Shown piece by piece: positions 40,601 to 49,007 of a stretch of 64,000 nucleotides of DNA. Origin of the DNA: Georgenia ruanii (GTDB lineage Bacteria; Actinomycetota; Actinomycetes; Actinomycetales; Actinomycetaceae). The DNA is taken from NCBI RefSeq assembly GCF_009193175.1, contig NZ_VUKE01000021.1, positions 1 to 64,000 on the forward strand. Direction: 5' to 3'. Made by a program: the position numbers and the translations under genes. Position 1 is the first letter of the stretch. Every line of letters begins with the position of its first letter. Under the pieces are notes generated by a model, which was not told where the DNA came from, did not search any database, and saw nothing but the letters and a program-made list of their open reading frames with translations.

Positions 40601-41559
40601 TGCTGCGGTTCCTCCGGACCTGGATCGACCCCTTCGTCGTCGCGCTCCTCGCGACCCTCGCCCTCGGCCTCCTCGTCCCCTTCCCGAAGGCGGTGCTCGG
40701 CGTCGTCTCGGGCGCCGGCGACGTCGCCGTCACCATGCTCTTCCTCGTCTACGGCATGCGGCTGTCCACCACGGAGGTGGTCGCCGGCCTGCGCAACATG
40801 CGGCTGCAGGGCGCCATCCTCGCGGCGACCTACGTGCTCTTCCCGGCGATCGGGCTGCTGGTCCACGCCGTCGCCACGCCGTGGCTCGGCACCGCGCTGG
40901 CGGCCGGCCTGCTCTACCTCACGCTGCTGCCCTCCACGGTGCAGTCCTCGGTGGCGTTCACCTCCATCGCCCGCGGCAACGTGGCCGGGGCGATCTGCGC
41001 CGCCACGGTGTCCAACGTGGCGGGCATGTTCCTCACGCCGCTGCTCGTGCTCTGGCTCATGGGCCGGGCCGGCAGCACCGGGACGGGCGGGCTGCGCGAC
41101 GTTCTGCTGCAGCTGCTCGTCCCGTTCCTCGTCGGTCAGCTCCTGCAGCCGTTCGTCGGCCGGTGGGTCCGGGCGCGACGGTGGATCAGCCGCACCGTCG
41201 ACCGTGGCACCATCCTGCTGGTCGTGCTCGGCGCGGTGGCCTCGGCGACGGCCGGGGGCGTGTGGGCCGGGGTCACCTGGGGCATGGTGGCGGCGCTGCT
41301 CGTGCTCAGCGCCGTCGTCCTCGCCGTCGTGCTCGCGGTCAACTGGTACGGCGGGGCGGCGCTGCGGCTCGACGTCGCCGACCGCGTGGCCCTGCTCATG
41401 TGCGGCTCGAAGAAGTCCCTGGCGACCGGCCTGCCCATGGCGGCCGTCCTCTTCGCGCCGGCGGCGGCCGCGACGGTGGCGGTGCCGGTCATCGTGTTCC
41501 ACCAGCTGCAGCTGGTGGTGTGCGCCGTGCTCGCCCGGCACCTCGCGCGGCGCCGCTGA
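40600..41559 (+). CDS. Bile acid:sodium symporter (BASS) family transporter
   Basis: A 319-residue transporter of the BASS superfamily, bacterial putative Na+-dependent group. It has nine to ten membrane segments, MLFLVYGMRLSTTEV, LLPSTVQSSVAFTSIARGNVAGAICAATVSN (the discontinuous helix with sodium-site residues) and a late MCGSKKSLATGLPMA. The substrate is probably an organic acid; location just before pca genes raises the possibility of an aromatic or keto acid, but this is inference. The ATG (40600) or the preceding GTG (40597) may be used. Confidence 0.85.
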   Translation: MLRFLRTWIDPFVVALLATLALGLLVPFPKAVLGVVSGAGDVAVTMLFLVYGMRLSTTEVVAGLRNMRLQGAILAATYVLFPAIGLLVHAVATPWLGTALAAGLLYLTLLPSTVQSSVAFTSIARGNVAGAICAATVSNVAGMFLTPLLVLWLMGRAGSTGTGGLRDVLLQLLVPFLVGQLLQPFVGRWVRARRWISRTVDRGTILLVVLGAVASATAGGVWAGVTWGMVAALLVLSAVVLAVVLAVNWYGGAALRLDVADRVALLMCGSKKSLATGLPMAAVLFAPAAAATVAVPVIVFHQLQLVVCAVLARHLARRR

Positions 41560-41779
41560 GCCGGCGCCCGGTCACGGAGAGCACGGCCCGCGAGCGGGTG
41601 CGCTCCCGGCCGGCCACAAGCGCGAGCGCGGGTCGACGCGAACAGCAGCCCTTCGAGCAGAGCGGCCGCGGGAGGACCAGCGCTCGGCGGCGCCCGCCGC
41701 TGGGTGGCCACACCGAGGGCTGTCAACCCGCCGCCGCGGGCCGCTTCCTTGACACCCCGCCCGCCGCCACCCATCATTC

Positions 41780-41815
41780 TGTTCATTACACGCGCAGTCG
41801 TACGCATACCGAACA
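41780..41815. promoter_or_regulatory. Pca operator region: inverted pair of a 17-base motif upstream of pcaI
   Basis: The plus strand has TGTTCATTACACGCGCA (41780-41796) and, inverted, TGTTCGGTATGCGTACG (minus strand of 41799-41815). The second matches TGTTCGTTAGGCGTACA upstream of pcaB at 14 of 17 positions. This fits an IclR-type operator; the regulator gene lies in the cluster. Confidence 0.6.
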
Positions 41816-41837
41816 CACGAAGGGGTGGCCGGCACCG

Positions 41838-42527
41838 ATGCTGCAGATCACCGACGACATCGCCCAGGCGGTCGAGGGCATACCGGACGGGGCCACCGTC
41901 ATGATCGGAGGCTTCGGGACCGCCGGGCAGCCGGTCGAGCTCATCGACGCACTCATCGCCCAGGGCGCCACCGACCTCACCGTCGTCAACAACAACGCCG
42001 GCAACGGCGACGTCGGCCTGGCCGAGCTGATCCGCCTGGGCCGGGTCCGCAAGATCATCTGCTCCTTCCCCCGGCAGAAGGACTCCTGGCACTTCGACGC
42101 CAAGTACCTCGCCGGCGAGATCGAGCTCGAGGTGGTCCCGCAGGGCAACCTCGCCGAGCGCATCCGCGCCGCCGGCGCCGGCATCGGCGCCTTCTACACG
42201 CCCACCGGCTTCGGCACCCTGCTCGCCGAGGGCAAGGAGACCCGCCGCATCGACGGGCGCGACTACGTCCTCGAATACCCCATCCGCGCCGACTACGCCC
42301 TCATCAAGGCGCTGCGCGCGGACCGGGTGGGCAACCTCGTCTACCGCAAGACCGCCCGCAACTTCGCACCCGTCATGGCGACCGCGGCGACCACCACCAT
42401 CGCCCAGGTCGGCGAGGTCGTCGAGACCGGCGCCCTGGACCCCGAGACCGTGGTCACCCCCGGCATCTACGTCAACCGCATCGTGCCCGTCGCGCCCGCG
42501 CCGGCGAAGGAGGAGGTCGGACAGTGA
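41838..42527 (+). CDS. pcaI: 3-oxoadipate CoA-transferase subunit A
   Basis: Subunit A of the enzyme that moves CoA from succinyl-CoA to 3-oxoadipate in the beta-ketoadipate pathway. The 229-residue protein has the IGGFGTAGQPVELIDAL motif and VVPQGNLAERIRAAGAGIGAFYTPTGFGT of family I CoA-transferases. By sequence alone it could also be a succinyl-CoA:3-ketoacid transferase (ScoA); adjacent pcaF, pcaB and pcaL favour PcaI. The ATG is preceded by AAGGGG 14 bases away. The stop overlaps the pcaJ GTG. Confidence 0.88.
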   Translation: MLQITDDIAQAVEGIPDGATVMIGGFGTAGQPVELIDALIAQGATDLTVVNNNAGNGDVGLAELIRLGRVRKIICSFPRQKDSWHFDAKYLAGEIELEVVPQGNLAERIRAAGAGIGAFYTPTGFGTLLAEGKETRRIDGRDYVLEYPIRADYALIKALRADRVGNLVYRKTARNFAPVMATAATTTIAQVGEVVETGALDPETVVTPGIYVNRIVPVAPAPAKEEVGQ

Positions 42528-43180
42528 GCGAGCCGCTGACCCGCGACCAGATCGCCCAGCGCGTGGCCCGGGACATCCCGGTCGGCGCCTACGTCAACCT
42601 CGGCATCGGCATGCCCACCAAGGTCTCCGACTACCTCGAGGCCGAGCGGCGCGTCACCCTGCACACCGAGAACGGCATGCTCGGCATGGGCCCCGAGGCG
42701 CACGGGGACCAGATCGACCCCGACCTCATCAACGCCGGCAAGATCCCCGTCACCGAGCTGCCCGGCGCCGCCTACTTCCACCACGCCGACTCCTTCGCCA
42801 TGATGCGCGGCGGCCACCTCGACCTGTGCGTCCTGGGCGCCTTCCAGGTCTCCACCACCGGCGACCTCGCCAACTGGCACACCGGCAAGCCCGACGCCAT
42901 CCCCGCCGTCGGCGGCGCCATGGACCTGGCCATCGGCGCCAAGCGGACCTACGTGATGATGGAGCTGCTCACCAAGAAGGGCGAGTCCAAGCTCGTCGAG
43001 CAGTGCACCTACCCACTCACCGGCATCGGCTGCGTCAGCCGCGTCTACACCGACGTCGCCGTCTTCGACATCACCCCCGACGGCGTCGCCGTCCTGGAGA
43101 CCTTCGGGAACGACACCATCGACACCCTGCGCGAGACCACCGGCCTCGCGCTCATCGACCAGACCGCCCCGGTGCGGTGA
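42524..43180 (+). CDS. pcaJ: 3-oxoadipate CoA-transferase subunit B
   Basis: Subunit B of the same transferase; 218 residues. It carries the catalytic glutamate in HTENGMLGMGP (Glu49) that forms the CoA thioester, GAYVNLGIGMPTKVSDYL near the start, and the GGHLDLCVLGAFQVS segment. The GTG start overlaps the pcaI stop (GTGA), ensuring equal subunit production. Confidence 0.9.
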   Translation: MSEPLTRDQIAQRVARDIPVGAYVNLGIGMPTKVSDYLEAERRVTLHTENGMLGMGPEAHGDQIDPDLINAGKIPVTELPGAAYFHHADSFAMMRGGHLDLCVLGAFQVSTTGDLANWHTGKPDAIPAVGGAMDLAIGAKRTYVMMELLTKKGESKLVEQCTYPLTGIGCVSRVYTDVAVFDITPDGVAVLETFGNDTIDTLRETTGLALIDQTAPVR

Positions 43181-43191
43181 GGAGACAGCCC

Positions 43192-44361
43192 ATGTCCGCG
43201 TTCGTCTACGACGCCGTCCGCACCCCGTTCGGCCGCTACGGCAAGGCCCTGGCCGGGGTGCGCCCCGACGACCTCGGCGCCGTCGTCATCAAGGCCGTGC
43301 TCGAGCGCAACCCGGGCCTGGACCCCGAGCGCATCGACGACGTCATCTTCGGCAACGCCAACGGCGCCGGGGAGGAGAACCGCGACGTCGCGCGGATGTC
43401 CTCCCTCCTCGCCGGGCTGCCCACCGCGGTGCCCGGGGTGACGGTCAACCGCCTGTGCGGCTCCGGCGTCGAGGCCGTCATCCAGGGCTCGCGCGCCATC
43501 GAGACCGGTGACGCCGACGTCATCCTCGCCGGCGGCGTGGAGTCGATGTCCCGCGCGCCGTGGGTGCTGCCCAAGACCGAGCGGCCCTTCCCCGCCGGCG
43601 ACCAGACCCTCGTGTCCACCACCCTGGGCTGGCGCCTGGTCAACCCGAAGATGCCCACGGAGTGGACGGTCGCCCTCGGCGAGGGCGCCGAGATCCTCGC
43701 CGACCAGCACGCCATCTCCCGCGAGGAGCAGGACGAGTTCGCTCTGCGCAGCCACCGGCTGGCGGCCGAGGCTTGGGACGCTGGGCGCTACGACGGCGAG
43801 ATCGTCGCCGTCCCGGGCGTGGACCTCGCCCGCGACGAGAACATCCGCCCGGACAGCTCCCTGGAGGCCCTCGGCAAGCTCAGGCCCGCCTTCCGGCCCG
43901 CCGACACCGGCACGGTGACCGCCGGCAACGCCTCCCCGCTCAACGACGGCGCCTCGGCGGTGCTGCTCGCCGGGGAGGACTTCGACGGCGAGCCGCTGGC
44001 CCGGGTGGTCGCACGCGGGGTCTCGGCGGTCGAGCCGCAGGTGTTCGGCATCGGCCCGGTCGAGGCCGCCAACTTCGCGCTGCGCCGCGCGGGCAAGACG
44101 TGGGACGACGTCGACCTGGTCGAGCTCAACGAGGCCTTTGCGTCCCAGTCGCTCGCCTGCCTCAAGCTGTGGCCCGAGCTCGACCCGGCGAAGGTCAACG
44201 TCGACGGCGGCGCGATCGCCATCGGCCACCCGCTGGGCGCCTCCGGCGGGCGGATCATCGGCCACCTCGCCCATGCCCTCAAGGCCCGCGGCGGCGGCAT
44301 CGGCGTGGCCGCCATCTGCATCGGCGTCGGCCAGGGCCTGGCGGTCGTGCTGGAGGCATGA
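43192..44361 (+). CDS. pcaF: Beta-ketoadipyl-CoA thiolase
   Basis: Thiolase that cleaves 3-oxoadipyl-CoA to succinyl-CoA and acetyl-CoA, the last pathway step. The 389-residue protein has Cys89 in NRLCGSGVEAV, GHPLGASGGRI with the catalytic His, and the second Cys in AAICIGVGQGLA. Family members include acetoacetyl-CoA thiolases; context with pcaIJ makes the ketoadipyl function likely. GAGGAG is upstream of the ATG; it ends the operon. Confidence 0.9.
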   Translation: MSAFVYDAVRTPFGRYGKALAGVRPDDLGAVVIKAVLERNPGLDPERIDDVIFGNANGAGEENRDVARMSSLLAGLPTAVPGVTVNRLCGSGVEAVIQGSRAIETGDADVILAGGVESMSRAPWVLPKTERPFPAGDQTLVSTTLGWRLVNPKMPTEWTVALGEGAEILADQHAISREEQDEFALRSHRLAAEAWDAGRYDGEIVAVPGVDLARDENIRPDSSLEALGKLRPAFRPADTGTVTAGNASPLNDGASAVLLAGEDFDGEPLARVVARGVSAVEPQVFGIGPVEAANFALRRAGKTWDDVDLVELNEAFASQSLACLKLWPELDPAKVNVDGGAIAIGHPLGASGGRIIGHLAHALKARGGGIGVAAICIGVGQGLAVVLEA

Positions 44362-44380
44362 GCACCGCAGACCCGAGCTG

Positions 44381-44419
44381 AAGCGGCGGGACGGCAGGTC
44401 CGACGCTGTCCCGCCGCTT
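44381..44419. terminator. Terminator between convergent pcaF and pcaR
   Basis: A 12-bp perfect stem (44381-44392 with 44408-44419) and a 15-base loop lie 20 bases after the pcaF stop and 40 before the pcaR stop; it can serve both operons. Confidence 0.75.
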
Positions 44420-44458
44420 CGCTGTCTCGGGGCCCGGGCAAGCCGCGCCCGAAGCCGC

Positions 44459-45256
44459 TCAGCCGCCCAGGCCGGCCGCGGCCGCCGCGTCCGTGATCTT
44501 CTGCGCCGTCGCGAGCAGCGCGGCGAGGTACTCCTCGGGCACACGCCCCTCGGGCAGGGTGTAGCTGCTCAGCGGCAGGTTGATCGCGGCCACGACCGTG
44601 CCGGCGGCGTCCCGCACGGGGGCGCCGAGCGTGGTCAGCCCGCGCTCGAACTCCTGCTCGATGAGGCTGTAGCCCCGCTCGCGCACCCGGGCCAGCTCGG
44701 CGCGCAGCGCGTCGGGGTCGGTGACCGTCCGCTCGGTCAGCCCGGCGAGCCGCCCGGTCCCGAGCGCGTCCTCCAGCGCGGCGTCGTCCAGGGCGGCGAG
44801 CAGCACCCGGCCCATGGCGGTGGCGTGGGCCGGCAGCCGGGTGCCGACGTGAATGACCGCGTCGATGATCCGGGAGCCGGGCACCCGCTGGACGTAGACG
44901 ATCTCGTCGCCGTCGAGCACCGCCATGGAGCAGGACTGCCCGGTGGTGGCGACCAGCTCCGCCATCGCCGCCTCCCCCAGGGCCGGCAGCCGCAAGCTGG
45001 TGCGGTAGGCCTGGCCCAGCTCGAGCACCCGCGGGCGCAGGCTGAACTCCCGCCCGCGGGCCAGGACGTAGCCCACCTCGACCAGGGTGAGCAGCACCCG
45101 GCGGGTCACCGCCCGGTTGAGCCCGGCGGCCTGGGCCACCTGGGCCAGCGTGCGCGGCTCGCCTTCGGCGGCCAGGGCCCGGATGACGGCGAGCCCGCGG
45201 GCGAGGGACTGCAGGCCCTCGGCGGGCGCGTCCTCATCCCCGGCGTCGCCGGCCAC
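44459..45256 (-). CDS. pcaR: IclR-family regulator of the pca genes
   Basis: A 265-residue IclR regulator: winged helix at about residues 15-75 (LQSLARGLAVIRALAAEGEPRTLAQVAQAAGLNRAVTRRVLLTLVEVGYV) and the effector domain with SCSMAVLDGDEIVYVQRVP, GTRLPAHATAMGRVLLA, RGYSLIEQEFERGLTTLGAPVRD and VVAAINLP. It matches the PcaR/PcaU/CatR subfamily, which respond to protocatechuate or beta-ketoadipate. The GTG starts right after the pcaL stop, so it is the last gene of pcaB-pcaL-pcaR. Confidence 0.88.
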   Translation of the reverse strand: MAGDAGDEDAPAEGLQSLARGLAVIRALAAEGEPRTLAQVAQAAGLNRAVTRRVLLTLVEVGYVLARGREFSLRPRVLELGQAYRTSLRLPALGEAAMAELVATTGQSCSMAVLDGDEIVYVQRVPGSRIIDAVIHVGTRLPAHATAMGRVLLAALDDAALEDALGTGRLAGLTERTVTDPDALRAELARVRERGYSLIEQEFERGLTTLGAPVRDAAGTVVAAINLPLSSYTLPEGRVPEEYLAALLATAQKITDAAAAAGLGG

Positions 45257-46426
45257 TCAGACCAGCCCCTCGGCGCGCAGCACCTCGGTGGCCAGCGCGT
45301 AGGCGTGGTTGGCCACCGGCACGCCGGAGTAGACCGCCACGTGCAGCAGCACCTCGCGGATCTCGTCGACGCTCAGGCCGTTGCGCAGCGCCGCCCGCAC
45401 GTGCATCTGGAACTCGCCGTCGTGCCCCAGCGTCATGAGCAGCGCCAGGGTGATGGCGCTGCGGGTGCGCCGGTCCAGGCCCGGGCGGGTCCACACGTCG
45501 CCCCAGGCGTAGCGGGTGATGAAGTCCTGGAAGTCGGCGTTCAGCGGCGTGGTGGCCTCCTGCGCGCGGTCGACGTGGGCGTCGCCGAGCACCTCCCGGC
45601 GCACCCGCATCCCGGCCGCGTGGCCGGGCCGGTCGGCGTCGAGGTGGTCGAGCAGGAGGCGGGTGACGGTGGCGGGGCGCTGGACCGCGGCGATGTGGGC
45701 GGCGTCGTCGACCAGCTCGAGGCGCGCCTCGGCGCCGCCGACGCGCACGCCGTCGACGAGCTCCTCGGCCATCGTCGGCGGGGTGGCCGGGTCCTGCCGG
45801 CCGGCCAGCACCAGCACGGGTCCGGCGACGGACGCGAGGTCGGGGCGCAGGTCCATGCCGGCGATGGCCTCGCAGCACTGGGCGTAGCCCTCGGGCTCGA
45901 CGGCGAGGAAGGTCTGGTGCATCCGCTCGCGGGCGGCGTCGTCGGCGAAGGTGCCGGTGAACCAGCCGGCCACGACGCCGTCCCAGATCGCGCCCATGCC
46001 CTGCGCGCGCACGGTGGCGGCGCGGGTCAGCCACTTCTCCGCGGGCGGCAGGAACGCGGCGCTGCACACGATGCCGACGCGGCGCACCCGGTCCGGGCGG
46101 TGCTCGGCGAGCCACAGGGCGATCATGCCGCCGATGGACAGCCCCACCTGGTGGGCGCGGTCGACGCCGAGGTGGTCCATGAGCCGCAGGACGTCCTCGC
46201 CGAGGTCGGCGATCGTCGTCGGGGCGTCGGTGTGCGGCGAGGCGGACCGGCCGTGGCCGCGCAGCTCGTAGCGCACCACCCGGTAGCGCCGCTCGAGCAG
46301 GCGCGCCTGGGCGTCCCACATGTGCCGGTCGGTGCCCAGGGACGAGCCCATGACGACGACGGGGGCGTCGGCGGGGCCGCTGACCTCGTGGGCGGGCAGG
46401 TAGGGGGTGGGGGCGGTGCTGGCCAA
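45257..46426 (-). CDS. pcaL: PcaDC fusion: 3-oxoadipate enol-lactonase / 4-carboxymuconolactone decarboxylase
   Basis: Two enzymes fused in 389 residues, as in PcaL of other actinobacteria. Residues 1 to about 255 form an alpha/beta hydrolase with the nucleophile Ser97 in VGLSIGGM, Asp in LAGRQDPATPP and His in DDAAHIAAVQRP (enol-lactonase, PcaD). Residues about 270-389 form the carboxymuconolactone decarboxylase domain (GDVWTRPGLDRRTRSAITLALLMTLGHDGEFQMHVRAALRNGLS...). The start is probably TTG at 46426, with AAGGA six bases upstream; no ATG or GTG gives a full hydrolase domain. It follows pcaB by 98 bases. Confidence 0.92.
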   Translation of the reverse strand: MASTAPTPYLPAHEVSGPADAPVVVMGSSLGTDRHMWDAQARLLERRYRVVRYELRGHGRSASPHTDAPTTIADLGEDVLRLMDHLGVDRAHQVGLSIGGMIALWLAEHRPDRVRRVGIVCSAAFLPPAEKWLTRAATVRAQGMGAIWDGVVAGWFTGTFADDAARERMHQTFLAVEPEGYAQCCEAIAGMDLRPDLASVAGPVLVLAGRQDPATPPTMAEELVDGVRVGGAEARLELVDDAAHIAAVQRPATVTRLLLDHLDADRPGHAAGMRVRREVLGDAHVDRAQEATTPLNADFQDFITRYAWGDVWTRPGLDRRTRSAITLALLMTLGHDGEFQMHVRAALRNGLSVDEIREVLLHVAVYSGVPVANHAYALATEVLRAEGLV

Positions 46427-46524
46427 GGAGGGTCCTTCCTCGTGGGCGGTCGGCTGGTCGGGGCTGGCGTGGCGGCCCGGGGCGATCGCCGCCCGGGCGC
46501 CGCGGGCGGGCGCGGTGGCGGCTG

Positions 46525-47880
46525 TCAGGCGGTGCCCGGGGCGCCGCCGCCGAGGGCGCGCAGGGCGTGGTCGAGGAGGGGCCCGGCGCCGGCCAGGGCC
46601 GCGCGGGGGTCGAGCGTGGCGGCGGGCAGGTCGTCCGCCGCCGGGCTCTGACGGGCCAGGGCGGCGAGGACCTCCCGGTCCGTGGGGTGGGCGCCGGCGT
46701 CCTGCAGCGCCGCCTTGACCACCCGCTGCGCCTCGCCGCGGCCGAGCCGCGGGCCCAGCCGGGTGGCCAGGGCCTCCGCCATGACGAACGGGCGGGCGGC
46801 GTCGAGGTTGGCGGCCATGCGCGCGGCGTCGACGCCGAGGGCGTCGAGCAGCGCGGCGACCCGCTGGGCGGACCCACGCGCCAGGCCCATGAGCTCCTCC
46901 AGCGCCTGCCACTCGGCGTGCCAGTGGCCCATGGCGCGCTCGTGCTCCTGCAGGCTCGCGGCGAAGACGGTGCCGAGGAGGCCCGGGGCGCGCACGGCGG
47001 CCGCGCGGAGCAGGACGCAGGTGACCGGGTTCTGCTTGTGGGGCATGGCCGAGGAGCCGCCGTGACCGGCGCCGCCACCCTCGTGCGCCTCGCCGACCTC
47101 GGACATCGCCATGAGCGCGACGTCGGTGGCGATCTTGCCCGGGGCGGCGACGGCCCCGGCGAGGGCGGCGGCGAGCTCGCGGACCCGGGAACGCTCGGTG
47201 TGCCAGGGCGCCGCGGGTGCCGCCAGGCCCAGCTCGGCGGCGAAGGCGGCGACCACGGCCGGGGCCTGGGCGCCGTAGCCGGCGAGGGTGCCGGCGGCGC
47301 CGGCGAGCTGGACGGCGAGCCGGTCGCGGCCGACCCGCTCCACCTCGGCCGCCGCCGCGGCCAGCCCGGCCGCCCACCCGGCCGCCTTGAGCCCGAAGGT
47401 GGTGGGCACGGCGACCTGGCCGAGGGTCCGCCCGGCCATGACGGTGCCGCGGTGGGCGTCGGCCAGCGCGGCCGCCGCGCGGGCGGCGCGGCGCAGGTCC
47501 GCGGCGACGGCGGCGGTGGCGTCCCGGGCGAGCAGCATGAGGGCCGTGTCGACGATGTCCTGGCTCGTCGCGCCGTAGTGGACCCACGGGCGGGCCGCCT
47601 CGGGCACCGCCGCCAGCAGGGTCTTCACCAGCGGCACGACGGCGTTGCCGGCGCCGCGGGCGCGCAGCCCGAGGTCGGCGGGGTCGATGGCGAGGCCGGC
47701 GGTGGCGCGCTCCAGCGCGGCGGCCGGACCGCCGTCGTCGGCGGGCACCAGCCCGCAGGCCTCCAGGGCGCGGAGCAGGGCCACCTCGGCGCGCACCATG
47801 GCGGCGACGACCGCGGCGTCGTCCACCGCCCGGGTCGCCCCGTGGTCGTCGGTGTCCCCGAACAGCTCCGCGTCGAACAT
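46525..47880 (-). CDS. pcaB: 3-carboxy-cis,cis-muconate cycloisomerase
   Basis: PcaB lactonises 3-carboxymuconate to 4-carboxymuconolactone, the substrate of PcaL. The 451-residue protein is of the fumarase/aspartase fold: YGATSQDIVDTALML, TLGQVAVPTTFGLKAAGW and the signature GGSSAMPHKQNPV. AAGGAGG stands seven bases before the ATG. Upstream sequence contains the motif shared with the pcaI promoter. The protocatechuate dioxygenase genes that normally precede pcaB are missing. Confidence 0.94.
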   Translation of the reverse strand: MFDAELFGDTDDHGATRAVDDAAVVAAMVRAEVALLRALEACGLVPADDGGPAAALERATAGLAIDPADLGLRARGAGNAVVPLVKTLLAAVPEAARPWVHYGATSQDIVDTALMLLARDATAAVAADLRRAARAAAALADAHRGTVMAGRTLGQVAVPTTFGLKAAGWAAGLAAAAAEVERVGRDRLAVQLAGAAGTLAGYGAQAPAVVAAFAAELGLAAPAAPWHTERSRVRELAAALAGAVAAPGKIATDVALMAMSEVGEAHEGGGAGHGGSSAMPHKQNPVTCVLLRAAAVRAPGLLGTVFAASLQEHERAMGHWHAEWQALEELMGLARGSAQRVAALLDALGVDAARMAANLDAARPFVMAEALATRLGPRLGRGEAQRVVKAALQDAGAHPTDREVLAALARQSPAADDLPAATLDPRAALAGAGPLLDHALRALGGGAPGTA

Positions 47881-48009
47881 GACAGCCTCCTTCGTCGCCG
47901 GCGTCCTGGGTGAGGCCCCCCGCCGGCCACCCTGCGCCGGTCCTGAGCGCCTTCCTGCATCGCCCGGGCGTCGGGTCGACGACGCCCGGAGGCCATTGTG
48001 CCCGACGGC

Positions 48010-48026
48010 TGTTCGTTAGGCGTACA
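48010..48026 (+). promoter_or_regulatory. Candidate Pca regulator site upstream of pcaB
   Basis: TGTTCGTTAGGCGTACA, 130 bases before the pcaB ATG, matches one half of the pcaI operator pair at 14 of 17 positions. The rest of the 271-base spacer between pcaB and the upstream IclR gene shows no gene. Confidence 0.55.
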
Positions 48027-48151
48027 TAAAGGCCGGATGGCGGACGGGCTGGTGTGAGGCGTGCGGGTGCCGGCGTCGCGGCCGCCGCCGACACGGGGGC
48101 CGCATTGCGCGCCCGCGGGCCGCGGTCTGATCGTTGGTGCGGCGGGGCCGG

Positions 48152-48994
48152 TCAGACCTCGAGGTGGCCCAGCGGGCGCAGGTCGGCCTCGATCGCTGCG
48201 GCGGCCCGGCGCAGCTCGGGCAGCACACGGGCGACGAGGTCGTCCGGGCGCCCGGGGACCACCGCGGTCGCGACGTTGATGGCGGCGACGACGACGCCGT
48301 CCCCGTCGCGCACCGGCACGGCCAGCGACCGCAGCCCCTCCTCGAGCTCCTGGTCCACCAGCGCGTACCCCTGCCGGCGGGTCTGGGCGAGGATCGCGCG
48401 GAGCTGACCGGTGTCGGTGGTGGTGTACGCCGAGCGGCGCTCGACGCGGACGGAGGCCACGAACCCCGCGATCCAGTCGTCGGAGCGCGAGGCCAGCAGG
48501 ACCCGGCCCATCGAGGTCGACTCCGCGGGGAAGCGGGTGCCGGTACGGATGCGCACCCGCATGATGCGGCGGGTGGCCACCCGTGCGATGTAGACGATCT
48601 GGCCCGCGTCGAGCACGGAGGCCGACGCCGACTCCCCCACCCGCTCGGACAGGGCCTGCAGGTGCGGGGCGATGACCTCGGCCAGGGTGACGTCGGCGAG
48701 CTGCTCGAAACCGAGGTCGAGGACCTTGGGCCGCAGGTAGAACTCGCGGCCCGTCTGCCCGGCGTAGCCGAGCTCGACGAGGGTGTTCAGGGCCCGGCGC
48801 GCCCCGGCCCGCGGCAGCCCCGAGCGCACCGCGGCCTCGCTCAGGGTCAGCCGCGGGTGCTCGGCGTCGAAGATACGCATGACGGACAGCCCGCGCTCGA
48901 GGGAGCGGATCGTCTCCGACGCGCGGGCGGTCTCGGTCGTGAGGTCGGCGCCCGCGCCGGGGTCCTGACGGTGCGCGCCGTCGCCTGCGCTCAT
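48152..48994 (-). CDS. Second IclR-family regulator (PcaR/PcaU-like)
   Basis: A 280-residue IclR regulator similar in layout to the pcaR product: winged helix (IRSLERGLSVMRIFDAEHPRLTLSEAAVRSGLPRAGARRALNTLVELGYAGQ), effector domain with ASASVLDAGQIVYIARV, GTRFPAESTSMGRVLLASR, QGYALVDQELEEGLRSLAVPVRD and VVAAINVAT. It lies upstream of pcaB on the same strand with its own promoter. The ATG at 48994 is seven bases after TAGCAT and is preferred over upstream starts at 49003 and 49015. Whether it or pcaR controls the pca operons is open. Confidence 0.87.
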   Translation of the reverse strand: MSAGDGAHRQDPGAGADLTTETARASETIRSLERGLSVMRIFDAEHPRLTLSEAAVRSGLPRAGARRALNTLVELGYAGQTGREFYLRPKVLDLGFEQLADVTLAEVIAPHLQALSERVGESASASVLDAGQIVYIARVATRRIMRVRIRTGTRFPAESTSMGRVLLASRSDDWIAGFVASVRVERRSAYTTTDTGQLRAILAQTRRQGYALVDQELEEGLRSLAVPVRDGDGVVVAAINVATAVVPGRPDDLVARVLPELRRAAAAIEADLRPLGHLEV

Positions 48995-49001
48995 TCCCGG
49001 C

Positions 49002-49007
49002 ATGCTA
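49002..49007 (-). promoter_or_regulatory. -10 element of the second IclR gene
   Basis: TAGCAT (minus strand) ends seven bases before the ATG at 48994 with no ribosome-binding site, a leaderless arrangement that also decides the start. Confidence 0.5.
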
